From NCBI RefSeq assembly GCF_004358695.1, contig NZ_SNAA01000009.1:81665-145664 (forward strand): 64,000 bases of DNA, read 5' to 3'. Shown here piece by piece: positions 35,101 to 43,409 of the stretch; the stretch's first letter is position 1, and every line of letters starts with the position of its first letter. Position numbers and translations under genes: made by a program. The DNA comes from Palleronia sediminis. GTDB lineage: Bacteria > Pseudomonadota > Alphaproteobacteria > Rhodobacterales > Rhodobacteraceae. The notes under the pieces are model-generated. The model ran no database searches and was not told the DNA's origin. It saw only the letters and a list, made by a program, of their open reading frames with translations.

Positions 35101-36010
35101 GCGGGGGGCGGCCGATGGCGCGGCTGCTGGATCTGCCGCTCTTGAGCGGTGACGAGGCGCCGCGCGCGGCGCGGCTGGCGGTCTCGGCGCGGGACTGGGA
35201 CGGGCCGCGCATGGCCTTCGGCGCGGTCGAGGGGGCCGGCCACGCGCCGCTTGCCCGGATCGCGGCGCCGGCCACGATGGGCGTGACGCTGACGCCGCTG
35301 CCCGCCGCGGGCGCGGGGCGCATCGACCGCGGGCCGGCGCTGTCGGTGCGGCTGATCTCGGGGCGGCTGCAATCGGTGTCGCGGGCGCGGATGCTGGCCG
35401 GGGCGAATGTCATGGCCATCGGGCAGGGGGCGATGCCTGGGAGCTGTTTCAGTTCGAGCGCGCCGTTCTCGTCGCCCCCGACACCTGGGAGCTGTCGCTG
35501 CGGCTGCGGGGCCAGGCGGGAACCGATGCCTTTGTCCCGCCGGTCTGGCCCGCGGGCGCCACGGTGGTTCTGATCGACGACAACCTGCCCGCGCTGCCGC
35601 CGCTGGGGGCGGGGCCGGGTGTGGCGCGCGAGCTGCGCATCGCGGCTCCCGACGGGCGGCTCGACGGGCCGAAGGCGCTGCGCCTCGACGATCCGGGGCG
35701 GGGCGCGGGGCTGCGCCCGCTGTCGCCGGTGCATCTGCACGCGCGCCGCGGCGATGGCGGGATCGCGCTGGACTGGGTGCGGCGTACCCGGATCGGCGGC
35801 GACGGCTGGGACGCGCCCGACGTGCCGCTGGGCGAGGAGCGCGAGCTTTACGCGCTGCGCCTGGTCGACGGCGCGGGGCGCGCGGTTCTCGAGGCGTTGC
35901 CGACCGAGGCGCGCTGGTCGGGTGCCGCGCCGGGTGCGGTGGCGGCCGAGGTCGCGCAAATCTCGGCGCTGTGGGGGGCAGGCCCGGCCGCGCGCGTGGC
36001 GCTGCCGTGA
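32151..36010 (+). pseudogene. GTA gp15, tail hub 'megatron' with TIM-barrel domain, frameshifted
   Basis: The first 1093 codons read cleanly: an N-terminal glycine-rich membrane-like segment (VGGALGASIGGTVFGIG), phage-tail hub domains, and a glycoside-hydrolase-like TIM barrel at about 420-720 (ISYAADWSEYFGY, FVGIDNYMPLSDW, WFTELGCAAID). At a run of five G (35426-35430) the frame shifts: the first frame stops at 35573, while the next frame carries the expected end (WELFQFERAVLVAPDTWEL to the stop at 36010). Adding one G gives 1286 residues, near RcGTA gp15 length. Either GTA is inactivated here or the run was miscounted. The ribosome site AAGGAGG is strong. Confidence 0.88.
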
Positions 36011-36138
36011 CGAACGGGGCGTGCGTCCGGCCGTGCGGGGCCGGGCGCGCGCCCGAGGGGCGCGGCGACAAGCGGGGTTTTCCCCGAAGGCTGCCATCCC
36101 ATATAAGGAGCGACACCGATATTTGCCGGAGATCCGCC

Positions 36139-36975
36139 ATGAGCACCAGGCTCGACACCGTTACCGCGCTCGACCCCGTCTGGAGCCGTATCCGCGCCGA
36201 GGCCGAGGCCGCGGCCCGCGCCGAGCCGCTGATGGGAGGGCTCTACAACCTGTCGATTCTGCATCACCGCACGATGGAACGCGCGCTGAGCTATCGGCTG
36301 TCGTTGAAACTGGCCAGCGGCGAGATGCCCGAGCAGATCCTGCGCGAGATCGCCGACGAGGCCTATGGCGCCGATCACACGCTGGGCGAGGCCGCGCGCG
36401 CCGACCTGGTCGCCACCTTCGAGCGCGATCCGGTCTGTCACCGCTTTCTCCAGCCGCTGCTGTTCTTCAAGGGGTTCCAGGCAGTCCAGGCCTATCGCGT
36501 GGCGCATTGGCTGTGGGAGGAAGGGCGGCGCGACATGGCCTATTTCTTTCAGATGCGCGCAAGCGAGGTGTTCGGCGTCGACATCCATCCCGGCGCGCGG
36601 ATGGGCAAGGGCATCATGATCGACCACGCCCATTCCATCGTCATCGGCGAGACGGCGGTGGTGGGCGACAACGTCTCGATGCTGCATTCCGTGACGCTGG
36701 GCGGGACCGGCAAATCAGATGGCGACCGGCATCCCAAGATCGGCGACGGGGTGTTGATCGGCGCGGGCGCAAAGGTGCTGGGCGCGATCCGGGTCGGCGA
36801 TTGCTCGCGGATCGCGGCGGGGTCGGTCGTGCTCGAGGATATTCCGCCCTGCAAGACGGTGGCGGGCGTGCCGGCGCGGATCGTGGGCGAGGCGGGGTGC
36901 AGCCAGCCCTCGATCAGCATGGACCAGCTCTTGCGCGGGATGCCCGCCGCGCCGACGCCCGATGACCGGGTCTGA
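36139..36975 (+). CDS. cysE: Serine O-acetyltransferase
   Basis: A protein of 278 residues. The N-terminal helical domain and the left-handed beta-helix (GVDIHPGARMGKGIMIDHAHSIVIGETAVVGDNV) are complete, with the catalytic Asp/His in DHAH and the GTGKSDGDRHPKIGDGVLIGAGAKVLG strip. It makes O-acetylserine for cysteine synthesis. It follows the GTA cluster as in R. capsulatus. A TATAAG -10-like box at 36102-36107 with a poor -35 may start its own message. Confidence 0.95.
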   Translation: MSTRLDTVTALDPVWSRIRAEAEAAARAEPLMGGLYNLSILHHRTMERALSYRLSLKLASGEMPEQILREIADEAYGADHTLGEAARADLVATFERDPVCHRFLQPLLFFKGFQAVQAYRVAHWLWEEGRRDMAYFFQMRASEVFGVDIHPGARMGKGIMIDHAHSIVIGETAVVGDNVSMLHSVTLGGTGKSDGDRHPKIGDGVLIGAGAKVLGAIRVGDCSRIAAGSVVLEDIPPCKTVAGVPARIVGEAGCSQPSISMDQLLRGMPAAPTPDDRV

Positions 36976-36981
36976 GCGGGC

Positions 36982-37284
36982 TCAGCGCAGCACCACCTCG
37001 TCGACGCGCACATAGCCCAGCACCTCGCGGGCGCGTTCGTCCAGAAGGTCGAGATCGAGATAGCCGTCGCTCAGCCGGTGGGTGCGGTTGCGGTAATCGG
37101 CAAGCTGCGCCTCGAGCCCCTCCATCTCGGCGGTGAGCGCGCGCAGCTCGGCGTCGATCTCGATCCGGCGGAAGAGGCCGAAATCTCCCTGCACGCTGGC
37201 GAAGGTGAAGTAGAAGCCAAGGGCGAACATCGCCCCCAGGTAAAGCGTCATCCCCAGGGGGGGGCGCTTGCGATATCGTGCCAT
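36982..37284 (-). CDS. FtsB/DivIC septum formation initiator family protein
   Basis: A protein of 100 residues: a basic start, one membrane helix (MTLYLGAMFALGFYFTFAS, about 12-30), then a periplasmic coiled coil (IEIDAELRALTAEMEGLEAQLADY) and a conserved DLDLLDERAREVLGYVR tail. This is the FtsB architecture of the FtsQBL division subcomplex. It is convergent with cysE (6 nt apart). The eno-ftsB link common elsewhere is not visible here. Confidence 0.85.
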   Translation of the reverse strand: MARYRKRPPLGMTLYLGAMFALGFYFTFASVQGDFGLFRRIEIDAELRALTAEMEGLEAQLADYRNRTHRLSDGYLDLDLLDERAREVLGYVRVDEVVLR

Positions 37285-37362
37285 CTCTGCCTCGGGTTCC
37301 GAAGGGGACGCCTCTTGCGGGCGCTTGCCGTGCGATCATGGCACGGAACGGGGGGGCTGTGA

Positions 37363-37393
37363 ATCCCCGGCGTGGCCAAGGCCCGCCGGGGAT
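37363..37393 (-). terminator. Probable terminator of fba
   Basis: A 9-bp inverted repeat (ATCCCCGGC/GCCGGGGAT) with a 13-nt loop begins 7 nt past the aldolase stop. Only a single T pair follows, so it is a weak intrinsic terminator. Confidence 0.5.
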
Positions 37394-37399
37394 CGCGGA

Positions 37400-38329
37400 T
37401 TAGTCGTTGCCCTTGTAGATATCGACGAGCTTGTCGAACATGGCGAGCGCCTCGTCGCGGTCGCGCTGGAACGAGTTGCGCCCGATGATCGAGCCGTGCC
37501 CGCCGCCGTCGCGGATGGCGCGGGCGTCGTCATAGACCGAGTCCTCACCCTTCTTGGCGCCGCCCGAGAACACCACGATGCGGCGTCCGTTGAACGAGGA
37601 GCGCATGCATTCGGCCACGCGCGCGGCCTGGGTCGAGATGTCGATCTTCTGCTCTTCGAAGACCTTTTTCGCCTCGGGCAGTTCGAGATGGTCGGTCGAG
37701 AGCTTGATCTTGATGATATGCGCCCCGATCAGCGCCGCGATCTGCGCGGCATAGGCGGCGATGTCGATGGCCGTCTCGCCCTCTTTCGAGAGCGCCTCGC
37801 CGCGGGGATAGGACCAGATCACGGTGGGGATGCCGCAGCTCGCCGCCTCGCGGCGCAGCTCGACGATTTCCTCGTACATGCCGAGCTGTGCATCCGAGCC
37901 GGGATAGATGGTAAAACCGATGGCCGAGCAGCCGAGCCGCAGCGCGTCGTCGACCGAGGCCGTCACCGCCTGGTCCTTGCCCGAGCTCGACGACATCAGC
38001 GAGTTGGCCGAGTTCATCTTGAGAATCGTAGGGATCTGGCCCGCGAAGGTGTCGGCGCCGGCCTCGATCATGCCCAGCGGGGCGGCATAGGCGTTCAGCC
38101 CCGCGTCGATGGCCAGGCGGTAGTGGTAATGCGGATCGTAGGCCGGGGCGTTGGGCGCGTAGGTGCGGGCGGGCCCATGCTCGAACCCCTGGTCGACGGG
38201 CAGGATGATCATCTTGCCGGTGCCCCGCAGACGGCCCTGCATGAGCATCTGGCACAGCTTGCCCTTCACCCCCGGATTTTCGCCCTCGTAATTGGCGAGT
38301 ATCTGCTGGACCTTGCGCGACGCCTTCAT
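37400..38329 (-). CDS. fba: Class I fructose-bisphosphate aldolase (FbaB/DhnA type)
   Basis: A protein of 309 residues of the archaeal/DhnA-type class I aldolase family, a lysine Schiff-base enzyme. Signatures: ILPVDQGFEHGP (43-54), the Schiff-base strand IIKIKLST (205-212), and the phosphate-binding VVFSGGAKKG and GGHGSIIGRNSFQR at the end. It splits fructose 1,6-bisphosphate or runs in gluconeogenesis. The ATG at 38329 has GAGGA before it. Monocistronic in appearance. Confidence 0.92.
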   Translation of the reverse strand: MKASRKVQQILANYEGENPGVKGKLCQMLMQGRLRGTGKMIILPVDQGFEHGPARTYAPNAPAYDPHYHYRLAIDAGLNAYAAPLGMIEAGADTFAGQIPTILKMNSANSLMSSSSGKDQAVTASVDDALRLGCSAIGFTIYPGSDAQLGMYEEIVELRREAASCGIPTVIWSYPRGEALSKEGETAIDIAAYAAQIAALIGAHIIKIKLSTDHLELPEAKKVFEEQKIDISTQAARVAECMRSSFNGRRIVVFSGGAKKGEDSVYDDARAIRDGGGHGSIIGRNSFQRDRDEALAMFDKLVDIYKGND

Positions 38330-38363
38330 GGCATGTTCCTCGTGATTGGATGGGTTGCAGTCT

Positions 38364-38391
38364 GGATAGGCAGGCGGCCCGGCGCTGGCAA
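38364..38391 (-). promoter_or_regulatory. Candidate fba promoter
   Basis: On the minus strand TTGCCA (38386-38391) and CTATCC (38364-38369) are separated by 16 nt. Start would be about 28 nt before the aldolase ATG. Confidence 0.4.
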
Positions 38392-38414
38392 CGGCGGAAC
38401 GCTAACGCGGGCGG

Positions 38415-39974
38415 TCATTCGCCGCCCAGCCGTTCGGCCAGGTCCGTCTCGAGCCAGAGCCGCGTGGCCTCGTCCTCGGCCGCGGCGGCGAGCGCCTCCC
38501 AGCCCGCGGGGTCGGCGGCGGCGAAGCGCGCCTCGAGCCCCCGCGCGAGATCGGCCGAGACCGCGTCGCCCAGCGCGCGGCCGAGCCCCGCCCAGACCAG
38601 TGCCTGCCCGTAGGAGCGGGGCATCTCGCGCCCCTCGGCGGCGGCGAGCGCGGCCTGCCTCAGATCGGGCAGGCGGTCGATCCCCGCGGGGTCGAGATCT
38701 TCGGGGCCGGGCTGCGCGGCGAGGATGCGGCCCAGTTCGAGATCGGCCTCGAGCCGGTCCATCAGCGCCACGTCACCGGCCGTGAGCGCAAGCGCATAGG
38801 CCTCGGCCGGGCTCGTCGCGGCGAGGCTTTGCGCGAGCGCGGCCTGCGCCTCGGCATCGTCCTCGTCGGCCAGCCCGCGCAGGAGCCGTTGCCCCGCGGC
38901 GAGGTTGCGCGGCGCGCCGTCGCCCGTGACCAGCGCGCGTCCGAGCGTCAGCCGCTCGCCGCGGGGCAGATCCGCGCCCTCGGGGCCCAGCGCCGCGGCC
39001 AGCCGGTCGGGCGAGATGGCCGCGCGCCGGGCGCGGGTGGCGGTGGCAAGCTCGGGGGCGAGATCGACGATCAGCGCCAGCGGCGAGGGCTTGTAGGCCT
39101 CGAGATCGAGATAGACCGGCGCCTCGGGGTCGAACCCTGTCTCGAGCACCAGAGTGCCCGGATCGGCGACGAAACCCTGCCACGCCTCGGCCACCGAGGC
39201 GATCAGCGCATCGGCCTCGGGCGGCAGCGGCCCCGGCGCGGCGAACCCCGCCAGCGCGCCTTGCACGAAGGCCGCAGCGGCGGTGCCGCCCGTCTCGGGG
39301 TCCAGGATCGGCGGCGGCGCAAGCGCGGAAAGCGTCTCCCACAGGCCGAGATCGTCGATCCGCAGACGGGCCTCTTCGAGATAGGCGACGGCCACGGGAT
39401 CGGCATCGGTTCCGTCCGCCTCGGGCTCGATCCAGAGATAGTCGAACCGCGCCGAAAGCTCGGCCGCCAGCGCGCCGTCGATCTGCAGGAACATCCCGAG
39501 ATCGGCCCCGGCCGAGGGGATGTCATAGCTGAGCTCGGCGGTGACGAGCGGAACCGACAGCGCCGACAGCCCCGCCATGCGCGGCGCCATCTGCGCGGCC
39601 GGCGGCAGACAGGCCAGCGCCGCCTCGATCCCGCCGAGCCTCAGCCCCAGCCGCATCGCATCGGGCGTCGCGAGATCGTAGAGCGTCAGCGTCGCCCGGT
39701 CCGCGTCGATGCGACAATCGAAATCGCGGTCGAACTCGAGCATCGGCCGGAGCGTCAGCCCCGACAGCGCGACGGTGCCGCGCCGCATGTCGACCGTCAT
39801 CGATTCCCATGTCAGGTCGGTCTGCGTGCGCAGCGCCAGCAGGAGCGACTGCACCGCGCTGCGCGCGAGCCGGTCGGGGGCGATCAGCTCGGACCAGCCG
39901 AGCGGCGCCTCCTGCGCGGCGGCGGGCACGGAGAGCGCGAGGCAGGCGGCGAGTGTCAGGGGGGCGTGGCGCAT
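38415..39974 (-). CDS. Periplasmic hypothetical protein with Sel1-like C-terminal region
   Basis: A protein of 519 residues with a signal peptide (LTLAACLALSVPAAA, cut about residue 20). The middle is beta-rich with repeated SGLTLRP- and LRIDDLGLWETL-type strands, like lipid- or AsmA-like periplasmic proteins. At about 385-430 a short Sel1/TPR-like stretch appears (QRLLRGLADEDDAEAQAALAQSL). I do not recognise a characterised family. It is probably exported to the periplasm. Confidence 0.7.
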   Translation of the reverse strand: MRHAPLTLAACLALSVPAAAQEAPLGWSELIAPDRLARSAVQSLLLALRTQTDLTWESMTVDMRRGTVALSGLTLRPMLEFDRDFDCRIDADRATLTLYDLATPDAMRLGLRLGGIEAALACLPPAAQMAPRMAGLSALSVPLVTAELSYDIPSAGADLGMFLQIDGALAAELSARFDYLWIEPEADGTDADPVAVAYLEEARLRIDDLGLWETLSALAPPPILDPETGGTAAAAFVQGALAGFAAPGPLPPEADALIASVAEAWQGFVADPGTLVLETGFDPEAPVYLDLEAYKPSPLALIVDLAPELATATRARRAAISPDRLAAALGPEGADLPRGERLTLGRALVTGDGAPRNLAAGQRLLRGLADEDDAEAQAALAQSLAATSPAEAYALALTAGDVALMDRLEADLELGRILAAQPGPEDLDPAGIDRLPDLRQAALAAAEGREMPRSYGQALVWAGLGRALGDAVSADLARGLEARFAAADPAGWEALAAAAEDEATRLWLETDLAERLGGE

Positions 39975-40070
39975 GGGGGATCCTCCGGCGGGCATTGCTT
40001 GGGCGCGACCCTAGCCCGGCGCCGCGGCGCAATGAAAGGCCCGAAGGCCCGCGGGCGGCAGGGCGCGCGA

Positions 40071-40101
40071 CATGGGTATTTGGAAAAGAGAAGAAAGGGG
40101 G
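40071..40101. repeat. Half copy of dispersed GGGTATTTGG element
   Basis: CATGGGTATTTGGAAAAGAG followed by AAGAAAGGGGG is the left arm of the palindrome. It lies 22 nt past the 3' end of the SDR gene. Confidence 0.7.
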
Positions 40102-40122
40102 CGTCGCGCGCCGGGGCAGGGG

Positions 40123-40890
40123 TCAGAGCAGGCGACGGATCAGCGCCTCGGCGCCGCGCATCGCGACCGCGCGGGGTGCGAGCCGCAGGCCCAGCGCCAG
40201 CATCCGGTCGCGCAGACCGGGCGTCGCGATCCGGTGGCCGGCCATCATCGCGCGCCAGCCCGACCAGGCGACGGTCTCGGGTTCGGCGGGGCGAAACGGG
40301 CGCCCCAGCCGGGCGGCGTTCAGGCCCGCGGCGGCGAGGAACCCGGTATCGGTCGGACCGGGGCAAAGCGCCGTGACGGTCAGGTGCGGCGATTCCCGCG
40401 CGACGGCGAGTGACAGGCTCAGCGCGTAGGACTGGGTGGCGAAATGCACCGCCATGCCTGGCCCCGGCACCATCGCGGCCAGCGACACGGCGTTGAGTAC
40501 CCGCCCGCCGCCGCGCATCTCCCAGGTGGCGAGCTGCAGCAGCCGGGTAAAGCCCGCGACGTTCACGGCCACGGCCTCTATCTCGCGCGCGGCGGTCTCG
40601 GCATGTCCGAAGGGCCCGGCCGCCGCGAGACCGGCATTGTTGACGAGGATGCGGACCGGGCCGTCCTCGCTCGCCGCGCGCCAGAGCGTCTCGGCGGCAT
40701 CGGGATCGCGCAGGTCGGCGGCGTGGATCTCGACTCGCGCGCCCGCATGGCGCAGCTCGGCCGCGAGCGGGCCGAGCGCGGCGGGGTCGCGGTCGCTGAG
40801 GATCAGGTCGCGCCCCTCGGCCGCGGCGATCCGCGCGAAGGTCGCGCCGAGCCCGCCCGCGGCCCCGGTGACGAGCGTCCGGCTACGCAT
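40123..40890 (-). CDS. SDR-family protein with degraded active site
   Basis: A protein of 255 residues with a normal Rossmann start ([16 protein letters not shown], glycine motif 8-15), NNAG at 84-87, Asn110 and Ser136. The usual Tyr-x3-Lys is replaced: His149 stands for Tyr and Gln153 for Lys in MAVHFATQS, where relatives read MAVYFATK. Oxidoreductase activity is therefore doubtful. The start overlaps the pgk stop by eight bases, so it is in the pgk operon. It may bind cofactor without classical catalysis. Confidence 0.85.
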   Translation of the reverse strand: MRSRTLVTGAAGGLGATFARIAAAEGRDLILSDRDPAALGPLAAELRHAGARVEIHAADLRDPDAAETLWRAASEDGPVRILVNNAGLAAAGPFGHAETAAREIEAVAVNVAGFTRLLQLATWEMRGGGRVLNAVSLAAMVPGPGMAVHFATQSYALSLSLAVARESPHLTVTALCPGPTDTGFLAAAGLNAARLGRPFRPAEPETVAWSGWRAMMAGHRIATPGLRDRMLALGLRLAPRAVAMRGAEALIRRLL

Positions 40891-42064
40891 CCAGCGCGGC
40901 GACACCGGGCAGGGTCTTGCCCTCCATCCATTCCAGGAAGGCCCCGCCGGCGCTGGAGATATAGGTGAAATCGTCGGCCGCGCCCGCGCGGTTGAGCGCG
41001 GCGACCGTGTCGCCCCCGCCGGCCACCGACACCAGCTTGCCGGCGCGGGTGAGCCGTGCTGCATGGGCGGCGGCGGCGTTGGTCGCGGCGTCGAAGGGCT
41101 CGATCTCGAAGGCGCCGAGCGGGCCGTTCCAGATCAGCGTGCGGCAGCCGTCCATCGCGCGCAGGATACGCGCGACGCTGTCGGGCCCGGTATCGAGGAT
41201 CATCGCATCCGCAGGGCATTGGTCGGCCGGCACGGTCGCGGCGTCGGCCCCGGCGCGGAACTCGCGCGCCACGACCACGTCCGAGGGCAGCAGGATCTCG
41301 CAACCGGCCTCGTCGGCGCGTTGCAGGATGTCGCGCGCGGTATCGGTCATCTCGTGCTCGGCGAGGCTGCGGCCGACATCGATGCCCTTGGCCGCGAGAA
41401 AGGTATTGGCCATGCCGCCGCCGATCACGAGGTGGTTGACCTTGCGCACGAGGTTCGAGAGCAGGTCGATCTTGGTCGAGACCTTGGCCCCGCCCACCAC
41501 CGCCATCAGCGGCCGCGTCGGCGTGCCGAGCGCGGCCTCGAGCGCCGAGAGCTCTTCGGCCATGAGCCGCCCCGCGCAGGAGGGCAGGCGCCGCGCGAGC
41601 CCTTCGGTCGAGCCATGCGCGCGATGGGCGGCCGAGAAGGCATCGTTGCAATAGACGTCGCCGAGCTCGGCCAGCGCGTCGGCGAAGGCGGGGTCGTTCG
41701 CCTCTTCGCCGGGGTGGAACCGGGTGTTTTCGAGCAGCGTCACCTCGCCCGCGACGATGGCCGCGGCCGCATCCGCGCCGATGCAATCGGTGCCGAACCG
41801 GACATCGCGGCCCAGCGCGCGTTCGAGCGCGGGCCGGACCTGTTCGAGCGACATCGCCTCGACCCGCTTGCCCTTGGGCCGCCCGAAATGGGCCAGCAGC
41901 ACGGGGGTTCCGCCGCGCGCGAGGATATCGTGCACGGTGGGCACGATGCGGTCGATGCGCGTCGTGTCGGTGACGCGGCCATCCTCGACCGGCACGTTGA
42001 GATCCACGCGCGTCAACACCCGCTTGCCGTCCAGTTCCATCTCGTCGAGCGATTTCCAGCCCAT
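40883..42064 (-). CDS. pgk: Phosphoglycerate kinase
   Basis: A protein of 393 residues. Signatures include [40 protein letters not shown], the hinge [20 protein letters not shown] and the nucleotide loop [10 protein letters not shown]. It transfers phosphate between 1,3-bisphosphoglycerate and ADP. The ATG at 42064 begins [17 protein letters not shown]; the upstream extension is not conserved. It is the first gene of a pgk-SDR unit. Confidence 0.97.
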   Translation of the reverse strand: MGWKSLDEMELDGKRVLTRVDLNVPVEDGRVTDTTRIDRIVPTVHDILARGGTPVLLAHFGRPKGKRVEAMSLEQVRPALERALGRDVRFGTDCIGADAAAAIVAGEVTLLENTRFHPGEEANDPAFADALAELGDVYCNDAFSAAHRAHGSTEGLARRLPSCAGRLMAEELSALEAALGTPTRPLMAVVGGAKVSTKIDLLSNLVRKVNHLVIGGGMANTFLAAKGIDVGRSLAEHEMTDTARDILQRADEAGCEILLPSDVVVAREFRAGADAATVPADQCPADAMILDTGPDSVARILRAMDGCRTLIWNGPLGAFEIEPFDAATNAAAAHAARLTRAGKLVSVAGGGDTVAALNRAGAADDFTYISSAGGAFLEWMEGKTLPGVAALDA

Positions 42065-42202
42065 CGGCCGTTCCTCCGGTTTGGCGTCTTGCCCTGTCTT
42101 CGCGCGTCCCGGCCGCGCTCGCAAGCGGGGCGGTCTTTTCCTTCGCCCGGTTTGGCCCTACCTGTTCGTCCGAAATCCAGGACCACCGCAAAGGAGCGCC
42201 CC

Positions 42203-42709
42203 GTGGCCGAGATCAAGGACCCCGAAAATACCGTCGTCATCGAGCTCAAGAACGGCCGCGTCACGGTCGAGCTTCTGCCCGATATCGCGCCCGACCATTG
42301 CGCCCGCATGAAGGAACTGGCCCGCGAGGGCGCCTATGACAACGTCGTGTTCCACCGCGTGATCGACGGGTTCATGGCGCAGACGGGCGACGTGCAGAAC
42401 GGCAATGCCGAAGAGGGATTCAACATCCGGCTCGCCGGCACGGGCGGGTCGGACAAGCCCAACCTCAAGGCCGAGTTCTCGGGCATCCCGCATGACCGCG
42501 GCACCATCGGCGCGGCGCGGTCGCAAGACCCCAACTCGGCCAATTCGCAGTTCTTCATCAATTTCGCCGACAACCATTTCCTCAACCGCCAATACACCGT
42601 CTATGGCCGGGTGATCGAGGGGATGGAGCATGTCGACGCCATCGCCCGCGGCGAGCCGCCGGCCAATCCCGACCGGATGATCTCGGTCAAGGTGGCTGCC
42701 GATGCGTAG
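42203..42709 (+). CDS. Peptidyl-prolyl cis-trans isomerase, cyclophilin type (cytosolic)
   Basis: A protein of 168 residues from a GTG with an AAGGAG site seven bases before it. The cyclophilin core FHRVIDGFMAQTGD, SANSQFFINF and QYTVYGRVIEGM is complete; no signal peptide. It speeds prolyl isomerisation in folding proteins. The next gene, an exported cyclophilin, overlaps its end by eight bases, so the two form an operon. Confidence 0.95.
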   Translation: MAEIKDPENTVVIELKNGRVTVELLPDIAPDHCARMKELAREGAYDNVVFHRVIDGFMAQTGDVQNGNAEEGFNIRLAGTGGSDKPNLKAEFSGIPHDRGTIGAARSQDPNSANSQFFINFADNHFLNRQYTVYGRVIEGMEHVDAIARGEPPANPDRMISVKVAADA

Positions 42710-43262
42710 CGCCGGGTCCATCTTCGCCGCCGCCGCCATGATGCTGGCCGCGGGTCCGGCGCTGGCCACCGGGCTCGAGATCGAGGTCGCGGGGCAAAGC
42801 CCCGGCACCGTGAAGATCGACCTCTTCGAGGACGTGGCCCCGCAGGCGGTCGAGCGTCTGACGACCCTGGCCGAGCGCGGCGCCTATGACGGGGTGATGT
42901 TCCACCGCGTCATCGACGGCTTCATGGCGCAGACGGGCGACGTGCAATACGGGCGGGTCGATGGCGACACCTCGCGCGCGGGCTTCGGCGGGTCCGACCT
43001 GCCCGACCTGCCGGCCGAGTTCTCGGACCGCCCCTTCGTCCGCGGAACGGTGGGCATGGCGCGCTCGGCCTCGCCCGACAGCGCCAATGCGCAGTTCTTC
43101 ATCATGTTCAACTCGGCGCCGCATCTCGACGGGGATTATACCGTGGTGGGCGAAGTCACCGAGGGGATGGAGGTGATCGACGGGCTCAAGCGCGGATCGC
43201 CGGCCTCGGGCGCGGTCTCGGGCACGCCCGACGTCATGGAATCGGTCACCGTCACCGAGTGA
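42702..43262 (+). CDS. Peptidyl-prolyl isomerase, exported cyclophilin
   Basis: A protein of 186 residues. A signal peptide (IFAAAAMMLAAGPALA) precedes a complete cyclophilin domain with FHRVIDGFMAQTGDVQYG, SANAQFFIMF and GDYTVVGEVTEGMEVI. It is the periplasmic counterpart of the upstream enzyme and clearly a tandem paralogue. Convergent with selO across a palindromic repeat. Confidence 0.93.
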   Translation: MRSAGSIFAAAAMMLAAGPALATGLEIEVAGQSPGTVKIDLFEDVAPQAVERLTTLAERGAYDGVMFHRVIDGFMAQTGDVQYGRVDGDTSRAGFGGSDLPDLPAEFSDRPFVRGTVGMARSASPDSANAQFFIMFNSAPHLDGDYTVVGEVTEGMEVIDGLKRGSPASGAVSGTPDVMESVTVTE

Positions 43263-43338
43263 TCGGCACGACTATCCGCGGCCCGGTGCATATGCGCATC
43301 GGGCCGCGGCCGCATCGCCCGGCCGCGATGGCGTCTTC

Positions 43339-43402
43339 GGGTATTTGGAAAGAGAAGAGGGACGGGCGCGCGCTCTCTTTCTTCTCTTTTTCAAATACCC
43401 AT
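43339..43402. repeat. Full copy of dispersed palindromic element
   Basis: GGGTATTTGGAAAGAGAAG (43339-43357) and its inverted partner CTTCTCTTTTTCAAATACCC (43381-43400) surround a GC-rich centre. The RNA of either strand would form a long hairpin. It fills the space between the convergent ends of the cyclophilin and selO genes, so a terminator role is plausible. Confidence 0.8.
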
Positions 43403-43409
43403 GACCCGC

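Larger units (their letters stand above)
22465..36010 (+). mobile_element. Gene transfer agent (RcGTA-type) structural gene cluster
   Basis: Fifteen co-oriented, mostly overlapping genes encode a small tailed-phage-like particle in the exact order of the Rhodobacter capsulatus GTA (g1 to g15), and cysE follows as in that species. There is no integrase, repressor, replication or lysis gene, which separates it from a prophage. GTAs package random host DNA and deliver it to relatives. The separate small ORF g3.5 is not present: g3 and g4 overlap. The last gene is frameshifted. Confidence 0.95.

Noticed and set aside
35420-35440. Programmed ribosomal frameshift in GTA gp15
   Set aside because: The run GGGGGCG is not a classical slippery heptamer and no downstream pseudoknot is obvious; known gp15 homologues are single frames. 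A sequencing miscount or mutation is simpler.
22465-36010. Prophage
   Set aside because: No integrase, repressor, replication, lysis or attachment site; size and order match a gene transfer agent and host cysE follows.
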